A stretch of DNA of 64,000 nucleotides from Acetanaerobacterium elongatum (GTDB lineage: Bacteria; Bacillota; Clostridia; Oscillospirales; Ruminococcaceae): NCBI RefSeq assembly GCF_900103835.1, contig NZ_FNID01000005.1, positions 39,866-103,865 of the forward strand, given 5' to 3'. The number at the start of each line of letters is the position of its first letter. Within the stretch, counting starts at the first letter, position 1. The notes beneath the pieces were generated by a model, which searched no databases, was not told where the DNA came from, and saw only the letters and a list, made by a program, of their open reading frames with translations. Below, one piece after another: positions 54,527 through 63,772 of the stretch. The translations under genes and the position numbers were made by a program.

Positions 54527-54575
54527 AAAAACCAAAGGCATGAATCAGCTTCTGCCGTTCATGCCTTTGGTTTTT
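54527..54575 (-). terminator. Terminator overlapping the end of the MacB-like gene
   Basis: On the minus strand AAAAACCAAAGGCATGAA pairs with TTCATGCCTTTGGTTTTT (18 bp). The 5' arm includes the last codons before the stop at 54545, so the coding end and terminator overlap. Confidence 0.85.
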
Positions 54576-55552
54576 GTTGTAATAAACAGTATAGTTATAA
54601 AGAAGGATGCAAAAAATATCAAAACCTGTTTCACCAGCAGCCATTTTGCCTCAACATCTTTAAACAACACAGGCAGTGCGAACCACTCCTCTGTGCAATC
54701 TTTGAACGTTTGAATCAACCGCCCCCAAAATGCAAAATCGCTCCACCGGGTAGGAACCATCCAGCCAGGCAGCTGCGCAAGCCCAAACGGCAGCAGCACT
54801 GCCACGACAAAAAGCAAGCTCAGCCCCGCCCAGCGCTGAAGATGATTGGGCAAGCAGGCTACAAGGCGGTAAAGCAGAACAATGGCCGGCAAAGCCAGCG
54901 TGAGCCAGCATAATAAGCACAGAATAGTATGCATCGAGCTGCCATAAACCATGTAAGGCGGGAGCGAAAGCCCTGAATACATGCAAAAGCGTTCAGCGGC
55001 CTGGCGTCGGTCACTATGTGCTAATGGCGCAAGTTCTGCGCAGGTGTATCCGACATCGGTGCCGCCGGTTGTGTATATGAGCGGCTCGGATCCCTCAAAA
55101 ACGCCGCGGACAATCAGTTTGTGCTTGTTATATTCCACTGTTTTGCCCAGTACGTCTGTATCACCCCATAGCTTCCATGCAAGCTGCATGGATACAGCGC
55201 AGCCGTTTTCATCATATACCCCCGGCCAACCGCCTGTAATAAAGCGTGCGGGCATGATAAGATCACCCTCACCAAGGCCGATAATCATGGGCGTAGAAAC
55301 CTCGGCGTATTCAGCTTTTACCTTTTCGCTGTTCTTCTGAAGCCAGAAGGTCGGGCAGCAGCCCTCCTCATTCTGTTTTCCTTTGGCATAATTAAGCGCG
55401 TTCTCCACCTGCTGCTGGGTAAGTGGGGTATCGTAGCGCAGGCTGACGGGCGCTTGATATACCTCCCAAAACCGCTCGGCATTCCCGAAAGCAGCAAGCA
55501 GCAATAAGAAAAGCATCAGCAGCCCGGCAAGTCTTATGAGCAGCTGTTTCAT
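54545..55552 (-). CDS. MacB-like permease subunit (periplasmic-core type) without linked ATPase
   Basis: A 335-aa membrane protein. One helix at 5-24, an extracellular region about 30-205 and three more helices at about 210-232, 243-265 and 306-326. That is the TM1-PCD-TM2-4 topology of MacB/FtsX proteins. SMQLAWKLWGDTDVLGKTVEYNKHKLIVRGVFEG matches the MacB core motif in which a GxxxxGK turn is followed by VxGV. It has Cys-Cys near residue 66. ATG 55552 overlaps the HlyD-type gene stop (ATGA). Last gene of the operon; its FtsX half is divergent, so the assignment is moderate. Confidence 0.7.
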   Translation of the reverse strand: MKQLLIRLAGLLMLFLLLLAAFGNAERFWEVYQAPVSLRYDTPLTQQQVENALNYAKGKQNEEGCCPTFWLQKNSEKVKAEYAEVSTPMIIGLGEGDLIMPARFITGGWPGVYDENGCAVSMQLAWKLWGDTDVLGKTVEYNKHKLIVRGVFEGSEPLIYTTGGTDVGYTCAELAPLAHSDRRQAAERFCMYSGLSLPPYMVYGSSMHTILCLLCWLTLALPAIVLLYRLVACLPNHLQRWAGLSLLFVVAVLLPFGLAQLPGWMVPTRWSDFAFWGRLIQTFKDCTEEWFALPVLFKDVEAKWLLVKQVLIFFASFFITILFITTKTKGMNGRS

Positions 55553-57063
55553 GAATCTATCCTCACACGATCACCGCTCTCAACAGGCCTTGAACCGGTA
55601 ATGACCACATCATTTTCGGTAAAAAGTGCTCCGGCTACGGCAATGGAGCTGTCGTCGCTCTCTTCCACCGTTACTGGCATCTTGCGCAACACATTCTGCA
55701 GGCCCAAAATTGTGTTCTGCTTATCAATTACCAGTACATAATCCCCGTCACTGCCGCTGTGAACCGCAGAGATCGGCAGACAAAGGTCGTAACGCTTACG
55801 GCTTATCTCCATCTCGGCCTGAACCTGCTCCCCGTCGCGCCAATCCTCTTTGGGCAGGCTCAGGGTTGCAGTCATAGTGCCATCCTCCCCCTTGGGGGCG
55901 AGTGCCTGTACTATCGCCTCAAGCTTTGCACGATCCCTGGTAACTACCGCCTTTGTACCTGTCTTTACGAGCTTCGCCTGTTTTTCGGTGAGTACTAATT
56001 CCAGCAGGTAGCCGACGGTATCATCCGCAATATAATAGGCCGGCGTCTCGGTGGTTTTCTGGCCCTTGGTAAGGCTCAGATCACGAACGGTTCCATCTTT
56101 CGGTGCCGTCATTATCCCCTTGCTGTTCTTCAGTAACTTCAGCCCTTCAATACGGGATTTCTTTTCCGCGACATCCAATGTGAGGCCTTTGGCCTCCAGC
56201 GAATTGGTATCTGCCTGTTCCTTCGCTTGTTCCTCGGCCTTTCGTACGTTATCAATGGCCTGTTCAAGGGTGTTTTCGGCCCGAATTACACTGCGGTCTG
56301 CCTCGGTGAGCTGCGCATCCGCAGCGGAATCTGCATTGTAAAAAGCATCCCTCGCTGCATTGTAGGCAGTTTGGGCCGCAGCAACCTGCTCACGCGCAGC
56401 CTTGAGATCATCTGCGCTTGCATCCGGATTTTTCTCCAGCGCCGCAAGCGCATTCTTGGCCTTTTCTAGGGTATCCCGTGCACTCAGGTAGGCCTCCTTG
56501 GTTTCGTCCAGAACATCATCACTCTTATGCACCACAGTATCAAAATCCTCTCGTGCCCATGCGAGAGCCTGCTGTGCCTGCTTTAGCGCATTGCGGTCGG
56601 TTTCCTCCTGCTTTGTTAGCTGCGATACCCTTAGCTGCAGCTTTTGAAGTGCTACCTGCTCTTTATCAAGCTCCTGTGTAATCTCTTTGAGGTTTAGCCT
56701 TACAACCGCATCGCCCGATTTCACAGCCTGCCCGTTGGATACAAGAAGCTCATCAACTGTAATACCCGATACCGCCTGCTGTGCCTCTCCGGTTGCGCCC
56801 TTCACCGTTCCGCATTGCTTAATACGCTGTACAATCTCACCCATTGCAGGCCTTTTTACTGTTACGACTGGCATATTTGCAGCCGCAGTTCCGCGCGCAA
56901 CCAAGGTGAGCACCAGCATCAGTGCAAAAAAAAACGAGATATTGGCAAGTGCCTTCTTCTGGTTGGAATCCTGAAAGCGCGGCAGCCGGCTTTTTACCGA
57001 CGTTAAAATAGACTCTTTATTGTTCATGTTGTTAATCATGCCTTTCATTCCTGTCATGGCCAA
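55549..57063 (-). CDS. HlyD/RND-type membrane fusion protein
   Basis: A 504-aa adaptor. A single helix at about 40-60 anchors it. TVKRPAMGEIVQRIKQCGTVKG begins the barrel, and the lipoyl-like half VDELLVSNGQAVKSGDAVVRLNLKEI follows. A long coiled coil spans about 130-300 (rich in AQQAL, EKAKNALAAL, AEEQAKEQ). The second half has IMTAPKDGTVRDLSLTKGQ and a barrel with MTATLSLPKEDWRDGEQVQAEMEI. TTG 57063 has AAGGAG 6 nt upstream; ATG 57057 and 57048 are alternatives. MacA-like in domain order. Follows two sugar-type permeases, which is unusual. Confidence 0.87.
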   Translation of the reverse strand: MAMTGMKGMINNMNNKESILTSVKSRLPRFQDSNQKKALANISFFFALMLVLTLVARGTAAANMPVVTVKRPAMGEIVQRIKQCGTVKGATGEAQQAVSGITVDELLVSNGQAVKSGDAVVRLNLKEITQELDKEQVALQKLQLRVSQLTKQEETDRNALKQAQQALAWAREDFDTVVHKSDDVLDETKEAYLSARDTLEKAKNALAALEKNPDASADDLKAAREQVAAAQTAYNAARDAFYNADSAADAQLTEADRSVIRAENTLEQAIDNVRKAEEQAKEQADTNSLEAKGLTLDVAEKKSRIEGLKLLKNSKGIMTAPKDGTVRDLSLTKGQKTTETPAYYIADDTVGYLLELVLTEKQAKLVKTGTKAVVTRDRAKLEAIVQALAPKGEDGTMTATLSLPKEDWRDGEQVQAEMEISRKRYDLCLPISAVHSGSDGDYVLVIDKQNTILGLQNVLRKMPVTVEESDDSSIAVAGALFTENDVVITGSRPVESGDRVRIDS

Positions 57064-57066
57064 GTG

Positions 57067-57927
57067 CTACTCCTTCAAACCGCTTGCCTGTATACCCAAT
57101 TCCAGATACTTCTGCCCGAAAAGGAAGATCAGTACCGTAGGTGCCAGCATTACGAGACTGGAGGCCATCGCAAGCCCGACCTTATCGGAAACGATCTGCG
57201 GTAAAAAAAGCGAGAGCGGCCAGTTGGAACGCGTTTTTAAGAAGGTCATCGGCTGTTCTATGGCGTTCCATGCTTCTAAAAAGCCCAGCACCAGCGCCGA
57301 AAGAATGCCTGGTACCCCTAACGGCACTCCGATGCGGACGAAGGTTTGCAGCGGGCCTGCACCATCCAGAGAAGCCGCCTCCAGCACCGCAAATGGTACA
57401 GCATCAAAGCCCTTTGCCATGATGAATACCGGAAAGGTAGAGAACACGCCGGGCAGAATAACCGCCCATATTGAATCCATCAGCCCCAATGTATCGGCCA
57501 CCAGATAGCTAGGCACCATCATTACCTGAAAAGGCATCAGCATCAGAATTGTATAAATGGCAAACATTGCTGTACGCCCGCGAAAACGTAGCCGTGAGAA
57601 CGCCCATGCCGCGGGAGCACCCACCAGAAACTGCCCGAGCACCTGCGGAAACACCAGCTTGCAGGTGTTCCAGAACATTGTGAAAAACTGTGGGGTATCC
57701 AGCAATAGCTCCACCGCGGGCCGTAGCGTGGGGTAGCTTGGCAGAACTGGCCAATAAGCGTATCCGCCGCTCTCCTCTATTCCCAGTACGGGCCCGATGG
57801 TTGCCTTCAGCTCATCCAGCGGAATTAAGGCTCCCGCAATCATAAACCAGATGGCCCACCAAACGGGGAGAGCCGCAACCATGAGTACCGCAATTGCAGG
57901 AATAATACCTTTGCACTTGGTTTTCAC
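57067..57927 (-). CDS. Carbohydrate ABC permease (MalG type)
   Basis: A 286-aa CUT1 permease with six helices and EAA loop AVLEAASLDGAGPLQTFVRIGVPLGVPG. A notable insertion-like segment IPLDELKATIGPVLGIEESGGYAYWPVLPSYPTL (about 45-78) lies before the second helix. GTG 57927 overlaps the stop of the preceding permease (GTGA) and has GGGGAGGA upstream. Second permease of the propeller-SBP system. Confidence 0.9.
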   Translation of the reverse strand: MKTKCKGIIPAIAVLMVAALPVWWAIWFMIAGALIPLDELKATIGPVLGIEESGGYAYWPVLPSYPTLRPAVELLLDTPQFFTMFWNTCKLVFPQVLGQFLVGAPAAWAFSRLRFRGRTAMFAIYTILMLMPFQVMMVPSYLVADTLGLMDSIWAVILPGVFSTFPVFIMAKGFDAVPFAVLEAASLDGAGPLQTFVRIGVPLGVPGILSALVLGFLEAWNAIEQPMTFLKTRSNWPLSLFLPQIVSDKVGLAMASSLVMLAPTVLIFLFGQKYLELGIQASGLKE

Positions 57928-58763
57928 AGAGCATCCTCCCCTTTCCACATCCGCCACAGCACTATCATCAACCCCAGCAATGCTGCCGCTACCAGCACAG
58001 CGGCGGCACTCAGCCTGCCTAAATCAAGGTCTAAAAACCAGTTGTTGAACAAATGCTGTAAAAGATAGATACTTTTGTGCGGATAGCTGCCCGCCACAAG
58101 GTAGGCCTCGCGGAACACCTTGAAGGAATTTAAAAGGCTGAGCACTGCGGTGAGCAGCAGGGTTGGGAACAGCTCCGGCAGAGTAATAAACCTGTATTTT
58201 TGCAGCGTACCCGCGCCGTCTACGCCCGCCGCCTCGTACATCTGGCTAGGAATACCGTCTAGCCCCGCAAGCAGCAGAATCATGGTGTAGCCGCTGTTTT
58301 TCCACAGGTAGGTGATAATCAGCACCCAAAATGCGGCATCCGTCTCCATAAAGTCAATTGGGGTGCCCCCCATGCAGGCGAGGATATTATTAATAATCCC
58401 CATCTTATGAAACAACGCCTGCCACAGCAGTACAATACTTGCCACCGGTACCGCCATTGGAATAAGGAAGCTTGTTTTGAACACCTTCCCATGCGGGCGA
58501 ATAAACCGCACTAAAAGTGCCAGCACAAGGCTTATCAAAAGCAGCAGCGGGATACATACCGAGATGAATCTCGCGGTGTTGGTAACTGCCTGCTGAAAGG
58601 CGGTATTGGTTACAACGCTTGTATAATTCTCAAGCCCTGTAAAGCGGGAGCCGATAGTGTTAAAAAAGCTGCGCCGAACCATATCGCCAAAGGGAAACAG
58701 TACAAAGATACACAAGCCGACCAAACTTGGGGCCAGAAAAAGGTATGCCGTACTGTTGCGCAT
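57924..58763 (-). CDS. Sugar ABC permease (MalF type)
   Basis: A 279-aa CUT1 permease: AYLFLAPSLVGLCIFVLFPFGDMVRRSFF start, six helices, EAA loop QMYEAAGVDGAGTLQKYRFITLPELFPT, and FKVFREAYLVAGSYP downstream. ATG 58763 has only a poor SD, so translation may depend on coupling or a different start. It is separated from the binding-protein gene by a hairpin (58869-58906), as in the LacI-regulated operon. Confidence 0.9.
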   Translation of the reverse strand: MRNSTAYLFLAPSLVGLCIFVLFPFGDMVRRSFFNTIGSRFTGLENYTSVVTNTAFQQAVTNTARFISVCIPLLLLISLVLALLVRFIRPHGKVFKTSFLIPMAVPVASIVLLWQALFHKMGIINNILACMGGTPIDFMETDAAFWVLIITYLWKNSGYTMILLLAGLDGIPSQMYEAAGVDGAGTLQKYRFITLPELFPTLLLTAVLSLLNSFKVFREAYLVAGSYPHKSIYLLQHLFNNWFLDLDLGRLSAAAVLVAAALLGLMIVLWRMWKGEDAL

Positions 58764-58868
58764 ATGTCTGTTGATGCTGTTTCTATTCTTACTGTATTTC
58801 AGTAGAATACATCTCCGTTCTGTCGTCTTGCTTTGCTGTAGTTAATCGTTAATACTGCTTTCGTTATG

Positions 58869-58906
58869 TAAAAGACCAGAAACAGCATCGCTGCTCCGGT
58901 CTTTAC
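58869..58906 (-). promoter_or_regulatory. Hairpin between propeller-SBP and permease genes
   Basis: AAAGACC/GGTCTTT stem with inner CAGC/GCTG, just after the binding-protein stop. Only a weak T-run, so partial termination or message protection. Confidence 0.55.
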
Positions 58907-58914
58907 ACTACTTA

Positions 58915-61362
58915 CTACTTCTTTTCGGCAAGAATAATCTCGGTTTCCGAACTAATGGCCTTTATTGCATCTTCAATACTGATTTCCCCTTTGCAGTAAC
59001 GCTCTGCGGACTTAAAGATAATATCGGCCATTGCAGTGTCTATGGTTACAGGCGTGGAAACCTGAGAAATAAGGCTGTTGATATCCATTTTCAGTGGTGG
59101 TATTTTTGTAGTGGCACCGCCGTAAAACGCGTTTTTTTCATTTTCTTTGTTATAGGTATCAATAATCAGCTTCATCCCACTCTGCGTAACTGGCAAGCCA
59201 TCACCGAGTGTAAAGCTTTGCACTTCGTCGCTTAGCATTGAGGCGATGAATGCGAGTGCTTCCTTTTGTTTGGAGCTTTTTGCATTTACTCCTGCCATTG
59301 CAGACGGGTAGTAAACTCCCTGGCACAAACCCGGCATAAGCTTGACATCCGGTTCACCAATACTGCCGGAGGATATGATAAACCGCATAACATCAAGTGC
59401 TGTGAAATTGTTGCTGCCATATAGGGTATGCTCCATTGAATAGTCCATCAGGCTTTTCTTTATTACTACAAAGCCATTAGAATTTGATGCTGCTACACCA
59501 ATCTTAACTTCTTCTGTTTGTGTGTTGGGTTTAACAAGTTCGTATTTATCAGAAACGGTTTTCACCGCATCGAGAAGCTGGCGGAGCGCATCCGTTTGTA
59601 TACCCTTGCCGTCATTGATTATAGTCGGTTCGCTGACATTGTAGAAGAAATCAAAAGCATCACGGAGATCTTCAAACGAAAACGCCGAGCGTTCCGCTTC
59701 AGGGAATGCCTTGTTGTAGTCTTGCGAATTCATAGCAACCTGTTTGGGCTGCGGCGCCTTTTCAATAGCCGCGACAAGGTCTTTCAGGCTGTTGAGCGTA
59801 TCCAGCCCGCTCTTCTTACCAAAGAGCAGCGGCAATGAAAAGCGTGTGGGCAGCACATACAGGCCGTCGCTTCCCTGAAAGGGCTTAATGACACTTTGAT
59901 AAAGCCCCGAAACGTCCATCTGCTTTGAAATGTCGCCTAAAAGCCCCTGCTGTTTGTAGCTTTGGTAATCCAATCCGTCGAGTATAAGAACATCCGGGCC
60001 TTTGCCTGCAAGCAGCTCGGTAACAAGGCTGCGCAATACATCCTGCGTGCCTGCGGCAGTTGCTTCTTTGGTAAGGGCAACCTCATAGTTTACGCGGAAA
60101 TTCTTATTCTTCTTTTGGAATACCGGAATTGCCGCTCGCACGGTCGGGCTTTCTTTAAGCGACCAAACCGTTAAGGTGTTATCCGGGCTAACAGAAATCG
60201 TTTCGTCGTAAACATAACGGTAAAGCTTTCCCGTATTATTTGAAGATTCGCACGCCAGTAGGAAGCTGCCATCCTTTGCATTACATATGTGCTTTACGCT
60301 TGCAGTGGGGGTTCCTATGCTGTACATGCTGCCTTCCAGTACAGTTTCAGCAAGACTGCCGCCGGACGCGATGCGCTGAATGCCCGAATTTGATGCAAGG
60401 TAGGCGTTCCCGTCCTTATCCACGGTAAATGCTGTATTCATATCCTTGATTTCCGCGTTGCTTGCATACTGGGAAAGAAGGTTTCCCGTAGAAATTTCGG
60501 AAGCCTGTATTTTACCGGAATAATCCATCATAAACAGCGCCTGCTCGTTTGTCGCACAAGCGCGGATATCAGGTAGATTATCCATGACTTTAACCAGCTC
60601 GCCTTTTACGTTATAGATACCCATTACCTGCTTGAACTGGTCGCTGGAAACCGAACCATCTTTTGCTGAATAACTAAAATATGCTGTGCCGCTTTTACGC
60701 GTTTCTTCCGAGGAGGAGCTGCCGGGTTCTAAAGCGGAGTTTGAAGAGCTATTCTTTGATTCAGCACCCGGTGACTTAACAGTTACGCCGGTGTCTGATC
60801 CACCTGGCTGCGGCTCTGCTGACATTGTCATATACTCCAGTAAGAAGCTGTCTTCCCCTATTGCCTGCAGCTTTATGGGGGTTAGTATTCTTCCGCCCTT
60901 TGCGGCATCCTCCAAGCCCGAAACAGGTATTTTCACAGGCTTTTCACCTTTGTTAACCTTCCAGACTTCGAAAAGAGAACTGCCCTGAGTGACCGCAAAA
61001 TAATTGCCGGAACCGGTTACCGCCAGTTTCAAAAGCCCGGCTTTCAGGTCATTCACCCAATTCAAATCTACCTGCTGCCAGGTGGCACCGTTGTCTGTTG
61101 AATGGTAAAGCCCATTCCCCGTGGGGCTGCTTGCGTTTTCTGCCCAGTAATCAATGCTGCCATCGGTATTTACCCACAACCCAAGCGGGTTTCCGGTAAC
61201 ATTAGGCGGAGTGATCTCCGTTTCAACATAGCCGCCCTTCGGTGTCTGTTCTTTTGAAATCGTGCTGTCTGTGTTGGCTGTACCGCTATTACACGCGGTA
61301 AAAGAGGTGCTGATGATGGCTGCTCCAAGCAGAGCCGCCAGTATTCTTTTTCTACTGCTCAA
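58915..61362 (-). CDS. Fusion lipoprotein: beta-propeller plus solute-binding domain
   Basis: An 815-aa exported lipoprotein, about twice the normal binding-protein length. Signal peptide with lipobox STSFTACN (Cys near 24). Residues about 40-395 are propeller-like: a BNR/sialidase-type Asp-box GLYHSTDNGATWQQVDL, and later strands such as FTVDKDGNAYLASNSGIQRI. A Ser-rich linker interrupts it (about 180-225). Residues about 405-810 are a family-1 binding protein (TLTVWSLKESPTVRAAIPVFQKKN; GPDVLILDGLDYQ; FVVIKKSL). TTG 61362 has GGAAGGG 6 nt upstream; the AUG at 61401 lies at the predicted transcription start and lacks an SD. Confidence 0.88.
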   Translation of the reverse strand: MSSRKRILAALLGAAIISTSFTACNSGTANTDSTISKEQTPKGGYVETEITPPNVTGNPLGLWVNTDGSIDYWAENASSPTGNGLYHSTDNGATWQQVDLNWVNDLKAGLLKLAVTGSGNYFAVTQGSSLFEVWKVNKGEKPVKIPVSGLEDAAKGGRILTPIKLQAIGEDSFLLEYMTMSAEPQPGGSDTGVTVKSPGAESKNSSSNSALEPGSSSSEETRKSGTAYFSYSAKDGSVSSDQFKQVMGIYNVKGELVKVMDNLPDIRACATNEQALFMMDYSGKIQASEISTGNLLSQYASNAEIKDMNTAFTVDKDGNAYLASNSGIQRIASGGSLAETVLEGSMYSIGTPTASVKHICNAKDGSFLLACESSNNTGKLYRYVYDETISVSPDNTLTVWSLKESPTVRAAIPVFQKKNKNFRVNYEVALTKEATAAGTQDVLRSLVTELLAGKGPDVLILDGLDYQSYKQQGLLGDISKQMDVSGLYQSVIKPFQGSDGLYVLPTRFSLPLLFGKKSGLDTLNSLKDLVAAIEKAPQPKQVAMNSQDYNKAFPEAERSAFSFEDLRDAFDFFYNVSEPTIINDGKGIQTDALRQLLDAVKTVSDKYELVKPNTQTEEVKIGVAASNSNGFVVIKKSLMDYSMEHTLYGSNNFTALDVMRFIISSGSIGEPDVKLMPGLCQGVYYPSAMAGVNAKSSKQKEALAFIASMLSDEVQSFTLGDGLPVTQSGMKLIIDTYNKENEKNAFYGGATTKIPPLKMDINSLISQVSTPVTIDTAMADIIFKSAERYCKGEISIEDAIKAISSETEIILAEKK

Positions 61363-61412
61363 GGTTATCCCTTCCTTATCTTGAATGTCATATGGTTCCA
61401 TATCCTAATAAA

Positions 61413-61445
61413 ACTATAACAACGCAGTCTTAAAAAATCCTTAAA
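61413..61445 (-). promoter_or_regulatory. Direct-repeat promoter of the propeller-SBP operon
   Basis: On the minus strand TTTAAGG (61445-61439) and TTTAAGA (61434-61428) repeat with an 11-bp period. They end 9 nt upstream of the -10 box TATAGT (61418-61413). There is no good -35. 7-bp repeats at 11-bp period are the usual site for OmpR-family regulators. Confidence 0.7.
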
Positions 61446-61558
61446 TAATCATTTGCTTCTATGAAGGTTTATGATTAAAAATGTTAATATTCTATGTCTG
61501 AACATTTGTGATATGGTTCAAAGAGCAATAATAATGTAATACTTATTTATGGAAAAAG

Positions 61559-61601
61559 TTTAAGAAAATTTTAGGTTATTTTAAGATTAAAGCTGTATAA
61601 T
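61559..61601 (+). promoter_or_regulatory. Direct-repeat promoter of the response regulator gene
   Basis: TTTAAGA (61559-61565), TTTAGGT (61570-61576) and TTTAAGA (61580-61586) repeat at 10-11 bp and end 9 nt upstream of TATAAT (61596-61601). They occupy the -35 region. The layout mirrors the divergent promoter at 61413-61445. Confidence 0.7.
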
Positions 61602-61628
61602 GGGAGTAATAAAATGAGGTGAACTTCG

Positions 61629-62306
61629 ATGCGTATCCTGATGATAGAAGACGATAAGGATTTATGTGCAGCCGTGATACAGCAGCTTCGTCAGGCTGGG
61701 TATGAGACAGATACCTGCCATAACGGAGAGGATGGCTTGTATTATTTAAATCAAGGGCTCTATGATGCGTGTTTGCTTGACCGCATGCTGCCTGGCCTGG
61801 ACGGCCTAAGCCTGCTGAACGCTGCTCGCTCTAAGGGCATTACCACTCCGGTGCTGATGCTGACTGCCATGGGCCGCATCGGTGACCGCGTGGACGGCCT
61901 GGATGCCGGTGCAGATGATTACCTTGTGAAGCCTTTTGACATGCGGGAGCTGTTAGCTAGGGTACGCGCTCTATGCAGGCGCCCCGCAAATACTGAGCCG
62001 GATGGGCTAAAGCAGTTTGCGGATATCACGCTGGATACCGCGCAGCTGATACTAAACGGGCCAAAGGGGCAATGCACTCTTTCAAAAAAGGAAAGCGAGC
62101 TGTTGGCGGCGCTGATTTCAAACAGCGGACAAACCCTTTCCCGTACAATCTTGTTTGGGAAGATATGGGGGCCGGATACTGAGGTGGAGGAGGCTATCTT
62201 AGACAGCTACATACACTTCGTGCGCAGGCGTATCCGCGTGGTTGGCGCTTCAGCTATTGTAACTACCGTTCGCGGAATAGGTTACCGTATGGAGAATGCT
62301 AAATAA
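61629..62306 (+). CDS. OmpR-family response regulator of the propeller-SBP locus
   Basis: A 225-aa regulator. Receiver with E7-D8-D9, phospho-acceptor D51 (CLLDRMLPGLDG) and K101 (LVKPFD). Winged helix about 125-222: TLSKKESELLAALISN, DSYIHFVRRRIRVVG and TTVRGIGYRME. AGGTGA precedes ATG 61629. Divergent from the binding-protein operon and followed 68 nt later by its kinase. Repeats before both genes point to autoregulation and control of the operon (inference). Confidence 0.93.
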   Translation: MRILMIEDDKDLCAAVIQQLRQAGYETDTCHNGEDGLYYLNQGLYDACLLDRMLPGLDGLSLLNAARSKGITTPVLMLTAMGRIGDRVDGLDAGADDYLVKPFDMRELLARVRALCRRPANTEPDGLKQFADITLDTAQLILNGPKGQCTLSKKESELLAALISNSGQTLSRTILFGKIWGPDTEVEEAILDSYIHFVRRRIRVVGASAIVTTVRGIGYRMENAK

Positions 62307-62374
62307 GCCGGTATTCAGAGAAAACCGCCGGTTTTAAGGGTTTATCATCAAAAGGAAAGGCATGAGGAATACTG

Positions 62375-63661
62375 ATGTTATGCAGGCTTCGCAGACGCTT
62401 AACCATTATATTTACTGTGCTTACAGGCGTTGTGTTGGGTGCTACGCTCAGTATTACCTATCTCATGGCACAGCAGCAATACAGCTCCAGTATGGACATG
62501 CTGCATCAAAACACCGTTACCTCGATTGTAATCAAGCTGCAGACCGAGCGCAGTATCAAAGACTTATGGCTGGCGACACTTGAGACCGATTCTCGAAGTA
62601 TTATACATATAGAGGATAAAGGGGTCGCACTGCATTTTCAGGGCTCGTGGAAGACGGCAACCGACCGTAGCATACTGATAGGGCTTGCAAAGGCAGAGGC
62701 GGAAAAGCAGGGTGTATCGCTTACCGGCACACCGCACTCCTCCCTATATGCCCAGCAGCTGGATTTTGCCCTTAAGGGACAGTCCGGAGAGCCGTATAAA
62801 GTAACCGTAGTTCGCATTCCCATACAATACGGATGGTACAATCTAGTGCTTCTGGAGGATATCTCGGCACGGAGCCAGCATCTTGTGAACCTGTTGCTGC
62901 TCTACATCGGTCTCGGCGTTATCGGCATCCTTGCGCTGTACACAGTGAACTGGTTTATTGCGGGGCTTGCCATCCGCCCCACAGCGGAAGCGATTCGCGA
63001 GCAATCCGACTTTGTAGCGGCGGCAAGCCACGAGCTGCGCAACCCTCTTGCCGTGATTAACGCCAATATTTTTGCTGCCAGGCAACAGCCTGAAGAAGCT
63101 ACACGGTTCTTGGAGATTGCGCAGCGGGAAACCGAACGGCTGGCGAGGCTCGTAAACGACCTGTTCCTGCTCGCGGGTTCAGACGCCAAGACCTGGAGCC
63201 TTTCCCCCAAGCCTGTAGAAACCGATACCCTGTGTATTGAGGTTTATGAGCAGATGCGGCTACTGGCTTCTCAGAAGGGCCATGTGCTGCAGCTGTGCCT
63301 GCCGGAAGAGGTGCTGCCTGCCATTAATGCCGACAAGGAACGGCTGGTTCAGCTGCTTGTCATTTTGCTTTCCAACGCCATGGATTACGCCCCGGCGGGC
63401 ACGCCCATTTTGCTTAAGGCAGAACTTTTGCACCGCAACGTACAGCTTTCAGTAGTCGACCATGGGCCGGGTATACCTGATGAGGCAAAGAGAAAAGTGT
63501 TTGAACGTTTTTACCGAATGGAAAAAAGCCGTACCGACAAGGCACATTTCGGCCTTGGCCTTTCGGTTGCGAAGGAGCTTGCGGCACTGCACGGCGGTAC
63601 TCTTACACTTACAGATACCCCTGGCGGTGGGGCGACGTTTATAGTAACGCTGCCGTTATAA
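62375..63661 (+). CDS. Sensor histidine kinase of the propeller-SBP locus
   Basis: A 428-aa kinase. TM helix about 9-31, extracellular sensor about 32-167 of no recognised family, TM2 about 170-193. There is a short linker without an obvious HAMP ([16 protein letters not shown]), then [11 protein letters not shown] with H219, N-box [17 protein letters not shown] and [14 protein letters not shown] 62375 follows GAGGAA. Intact to the end; an IS200-type element starts within about 6 nt of the stop, so downstream transcription is interrupted. Confidence 0.92.
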   Translation: MLCRLRRRLTIIFTVLTGVVLGATLSITYLMAQQQYSSSMDMLHQNTVTSIVIKLQTERSIKDLWLATLETDSRSIIHIEDKGVALHFQGSWKTATDRSILIGLAKAEAEKQGVSLTGTPHSSLYAQQLDFALKGQSGEPYKVTVVRIPIQYGWYNLVLLEDISARSQHLVNLLLLYIGLGVIGILALYTVNWFIAGLAIRPTAEAIREQSDFVAAASHELRNPLAVINANIFAARQQPEEATRFLEIAQRETERLARLVNDLFLLAGSDAKTWSLSPKPVETDTLCIEVYEQMRLLASQKGHVLQLCLPEEVLPAINADKERLVQLLVILLSNAMDYAPAGTPILLKAELLHRNVQLSVVDHGPGIPDEAKRKVFERFYRMEKSRTDKAHFGLGLSVAKELAALHGGTLTLTDTPGGGATFIVTLPL

Positions 63662-63666
63662 TCAAA

Positions 63667-63687
63667 ACCACCAGTTAAACTGGTGGT
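63667..63687. repeat. Terminal hairpin of the IS200-type element
   Basis: Perfect 8-10 bp palindrome (ACCACCAG/CTGGTGGT) located 6 nt after the kinase stop codon, in the position of the subterminal hairpin bound by the Y1 transposase. Confidence 0.65.
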
Positions 63688-63772
63688 ATGCACCAGCCCT
63701 AAAAGGGCATATTACTGGCACAGCGTCTCAAGACGCACTGAATGGTTCCGCCAACCGCATTACTATTACGGG

